Shown here in pieces: positions 61,727-64,000 of a stretch of 64,000 nt of DNA (positions are counted from its first letter, which is position 1; each line of letters starts with the position of its first letter). The stretch covers positions 134,343-198,342 of the forward strand of contig PTET01000001.1 of NCBI GenBank assembly GCA_004359435.1, read 5' to 3'. The position numbers were made by a program, and so were the translations under genes. The notes under the pieces are model-generated. The model was not told where the DNA came from. It did no database searches and was given only the letters and a program-made list of their open reading frames with translations. Source of the DNA: Flavobacteriaceae bacterium (GTDB taxonomy: Bacteria > Bacteroidota > Bacteroidia > Flavobacteriales > Weeksellaceae).

Positions 61727-62000
61727 GGGCATAAACATAAGATTCAGAAAAATATTTTAGAGGCAATTGCAAATCTACATCAAAGATGAGGTTGGTGGTT
61801 TTTTCCTCTAGAGAATACGTAAGCCCTAGGGCGCCTTCAGCTTGGTTGGGCATACTAAGAATCGTTTTTGCTTGCAAGGCATATTGTTCTTGCGGGCTAA
61901 GGTAAGTTACCCCTACACCAGCTTTATACGTGAATTCAAATTGAGCATGTGCTAGGTTTGCCAAGGTAAAAAATGCCAGAAATAGTAGTTTTTTCATCAT
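61686..62000 (-). CDS. Small secreted outer-membrane-like protein, possibly truncated
   Basis: About 104 residues from the ATG at 62000. A signal peptide (MMKKLLFLAFFTLANLAHAQ) is followed by barrel-like strands (FEFTYKAGVGVTYLSPQEQY, EGALGLTYSLEEKTTNLIFD). The end, ALSGCAFQYFVLGV, lies inside the bioB 3' end, and barrel proteins normally go on for 80 or more residues, so the gene may have lost its second half. I do not recognise the family. Confidence 0.5.
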   Translation of the reverse strand: MMKKLLFLAFFTLANLAHAQFEFTYKAGVGVTYLSPQEQYALQAKTILSMPNQAEGALGLTYSLEEKTTNLIFDVDLQLPLKYFSESYVYALSGCAFQYFVLGV

Positions 62001-62130
62001 CCGGAGTTTATGGTTTTCGTTCAAAGATAAGCGGAACTAAACTTTAGCCCTAAAAATTTAACATTTTTGTGGTTTCAAGCATGCAGATTTTTTTGTAACT
62101 TATTGATATCCAAAACCAAATTCGAATAGT

Positions 62131-62907
62131 ATGAAAAGTTTCAATTCTTCAATGTTTATTGGAGTGTCACTTTTATTCTCTTGTAGCGCTTTGGCTCAAG
62201 TTGGAATTGGCACACAAGAACCCAAGGCGGCTTTAGACATCCAATCTAGTGAAAGCGGAATTTTAATTCCCAGATTAACCACCCAGCAAAGGGATGCCAT
62301 TGTAAATCCCCCAGAGGCACTTCTTATTTACAACAGTGATCTTAAATCCTTTGAGTTTTATAATGGATCTTCATGGAGTGCTTTGGGCTCAGGAACTTCT
62401 ACACCGCCAAAGAGCAATAGTCCGTTGTATTTTTCTGAATATGGAGAAGGAACGGGGAACAACAAATATTTGGAAATCTACAATCCAACCGATAAAGCCA
62501 TTTCGCTTTTGGGGCATCAAATTTGGAGAGGATCCAACGGAAACCCGCTTTCCAACACCAAGTTAGATTTGGTAGGAGAAATAGAGGCTTATTCTACTTT
62601 TGTGGTAGCAAATCCCAATGCAGATCCATTTATTTTATCCAAAGCCAGCCAAACCAGCGGTCTTCTAAACTTTACAGGAGACGATGCTTTGGCATTAGTT
62701 GAAAACGCTTTGCTCGTTGATGTAATTGGCAAAGAAGGGGAAGTTCCAACCGGAGGTTGGAAGGTTAATCAGGTGGATGCTGCCACCCAAAACCACACCC
62801 TTAGAAGAGACCCATCCATTGGAAAGCCCAAATTAGAATGGGTAGAAAACAATTCGGATTGGATAGTTCTTCCTAGCGACACCTGGACCAATCTTGGAAT
62901 TCGATAG
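62131..62907 (+). CDS. Secreted lamin-tail-domain protein
   Basis: 258 residues. A signal peptide (LLFSCSALAQ) is followed by VGIGTQEPKAALDIQSSES, the trimeric-stalk-like motif of flavobacterial surface proteins. The C-terminal two thirds is a lamin-tail (LTD) domain: SPLYFSEYGEGTGNNKYLEIYNPTDKAISL, then WRGSNGNPLSN and LALVENALLVDVIGKEGEV. LTD domains are seen in secreted nucleases and adhesins, but no catalytic partner is here. Converges on mfd with a 2-base gap. Confidence 0.75.
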   Translation: MKSFNSSMFIGVSLLFSCSALAQVGIGTQEPKAALDIQSSESGILIPRLTTQQRDAIVNPPEALLIYNSDLKSFEFYNGSSWSALGSGTSTPPKSNSPLYFSEYGEGTGNNKYLEIYNPTDKAISLLGHQIWRGSNGNPLSNTKLDLVGEIEAYSTFVVANPNADPFILSKASQTSGLLNFTGDDALALVENALLVDVIGKEGEVPTGGWKVNQVDAATQNHTLRRDPSIGKPKLEWVENNSDWIVLPSDTWTNLGIR

Positions 62908-62909
62908 GG

Positions 62910-64000
62910 TTAATTTTCTATGCTTTTGTGTAATTGTTGCATTCTTTGGTGGGCGTCTTGGATAGATTGAACATTTTCGAAACGTAAAAAATAGACTTGT
63001 CCACTGGCCGATTCTTTCGATGCCTTCTGTTTGAAACTGGCAAATTTGGGTGTATTTTGAATGTATAAAAGCAGTTTGTGGAATTTGTCTGACTGAAAAA
63101 AGCCCAAATCTCCATGGATCACAAAATAACAAAGTAAAGTTTTTTGTTTGAGTACAATTTTTTCTATGCCCATTTTTTTGGCCAACCATTTGAGCTCTAA
63201 ACCGGTAAAAACAGTTTCTACTTCGATGGGGAACTTTCCGAATCTGTCTATCAAATTTTGTTTGAAAATGCCTAAATCTTCAGGAGTTTCAATCTTGCTG
63301 AGCTGGGAGTACATCAAAAATCTTTCCTGAGTAGAGTTGATGTAATCATCTGGAATTTGGATGGGAAGATCGGTGTCTAGTTGTACATTTTGGTTTAGGT
63401 CAATTTCTTTGTCTTTGTACAATTCTTTGAACTCTGGCTCATGACGAAGTTCCAAAACGGCTTCATTTAAGATGTTTTGGTAGGCTTCAAAGCCTATTTC
63501 GGCAATAAATCCGCTTTGTTCGGCACCCAGAAGGTTTCCAGCGCCACGAATTTCCAGATCTTTCATGGCAATTTTAAATCCCGAACCAATGTCTGAAAAC
63601 TGTTCGATGGCTTGTAATCTTTTTCTGGCCTCGTTTGTTAGGGAGCTTGTTGGAGGGCAAATGAGGTAACAAAAAGCCTTGGTATTGCTTCTACCGACTC
63701 TTCCTCTCATTTGATGCAAATCGGCCAGTCCAAAGTTTTGCGCACCTCCGATAAAAATGGTATTGGCATTGGGAACATCTAATCCGCTCTCTACAATGGT
63801 GGTAGAAACCAGCACATCGATTTCTCCAGATCCAAATGCCAACATCAAATCTTCGAGTTTTTTGCCTTCCATCTGTCCATGTCCTATGGCTACTTTAGCC
63901 ATGGGAACCAGTCTTTGTATCATCCCTGCAATCTCTTTGAGGTTTTCGATTCGGTTGTTAATGAAATAGACCTGACCGTTTCTCTCTAGCTCAAAAGTGA
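62910..64000 (-). CDS. mfd: Transcription-repair coupling factor Mfd, C-terminal part
   Basis: Translocase that displaces RNA polymerase stalled at DNA damage and recruits UvrA. The frame is open to the window edge, so the 5' end lies outside; the last 360 residues or so are here. Helicase motifs V and VI are present: VLVSTTIVESGLDVPNANTIF and QNFGLADLHQMRGRVGRSNTKAFCYL, then the relay GSGFKIAMKDLEIRGAGNLLG. The C-terminal TRCF domain runs from about FLMYSQLSKIETPEDLGIF to the end. Confidence 0.95.
   Translation of the reverse strand, partial: TFELERNGQVYFINNRIENLKEIAGMIQRLVPMAKVAIGHGQMEGKKLEDLMLAFGSGEIDVLVSTTIVESGLDVPNANTIFIGGAQNFGLADLHQMRGRVGRSNTKAFCYLICPPTSSLTNEARKRLQAIEQFSDIGSGFKIAMKDLEIRGAGNLLGAEQSGFIAEIGFEAYQNILNEAVLELRHEPEFKELYKDKEIDLNQNVQLDTDLPIQIPDDYINSTQERFLMYSQLSKIETPEDLGIFKQNLIDRFGKFPIEVETVFTGLELKWLAKKMGIEKIVLKQKTLLCYFVIHGDLGFFQSDKFHKLLLYIQNTPKFASFKQKASKESASGQVYFLRFENVQSIQDAHQRMQQLHKSIEN

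Overview
This window looks like a piece of a chromosome from a low-GC Bacteroidota bacterium, most likely a flavobacterium. The signs are a MurF-alanine racemase fusion, a Bat operon, a type IX secretion (T9SS) type B sorting-domain protein next to a PorP/SprF protein, DUF4271/DUF4296 family proteins, a class II HMG-CoA reductase, and several TAnnTTTG promoter elements instead of sigma-70 boxes. Genes are tightly packed, often with 4-base ATGA overlaps. I see no insertion sequence, prophage or CRISPR array.

Layout. 0-7 kb: end of a superoxide dismutase gene, folB, tRNA-Cys, a polyprenol-phosphate mannosyltransferase with a DUF4296 lipoprotein, a DUF4271/hemD pair, and a coiled-coil protein-rsmI-recJ operon. 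7-14.6 kb: murF-alr, a patatin/beta-barrel protein, ybeY, mnmG, then a lipocalin-like gene joined to an ompA remnant. 14.7-23 kb: lipid/envelope enzymes (GT39, PAP2, GT9), sufE, RNase R and RpiB. 23.0-23.5 kb: a gene-free AT-rich stretch with DnaA-box-like motifs. 23.5-32 kb: pgk and a long moxR-DUF58-DUF4381-batABCD operon ending in two small membrane/lipoprotein genes. 32-44 kb: rnpA, a bacilliredoxin, asd, a DEAD-box helicase, a nuclease-TonB receptor-lipoprotein cluster, and a minus-strand operon (U32 peptidase, ferredoxin, 5-FCL, plsC, rnhA, beta-propeller). 44-54 kb: holB, T9SS proteins, a sodium symporter, two tandem OmpW-like barrels, DUF2480-merR-xth, lpxB. 54-64 kb: comEC, a thioredoxin, a POT transporter, mvaA, a flavoprotein, bioB, a lamin-tail protein and the end of mfd.

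Two observations stand out. First, two parS-like centromere sites (TGTTCCACGTGAAACA and a GTTCCACGTGGAAC palindrome) flank mnmG about 1.66 kb apart, and about 10 kb away lies a stretch that looks like a replication origin; together these suggest the window is origin-proximal. Second, at least eight conserved genes (mnmG, lipocalin/ompA, moxR, batD, asd, an endonuclease-family gene, a T9SS type B gene, lpxB) carry internal deletions or frameshifts while both ends stay well conserved. Several of these genes are normally essential, so assembly or amplification error is the first explanation to test, ahead of real gene decay.
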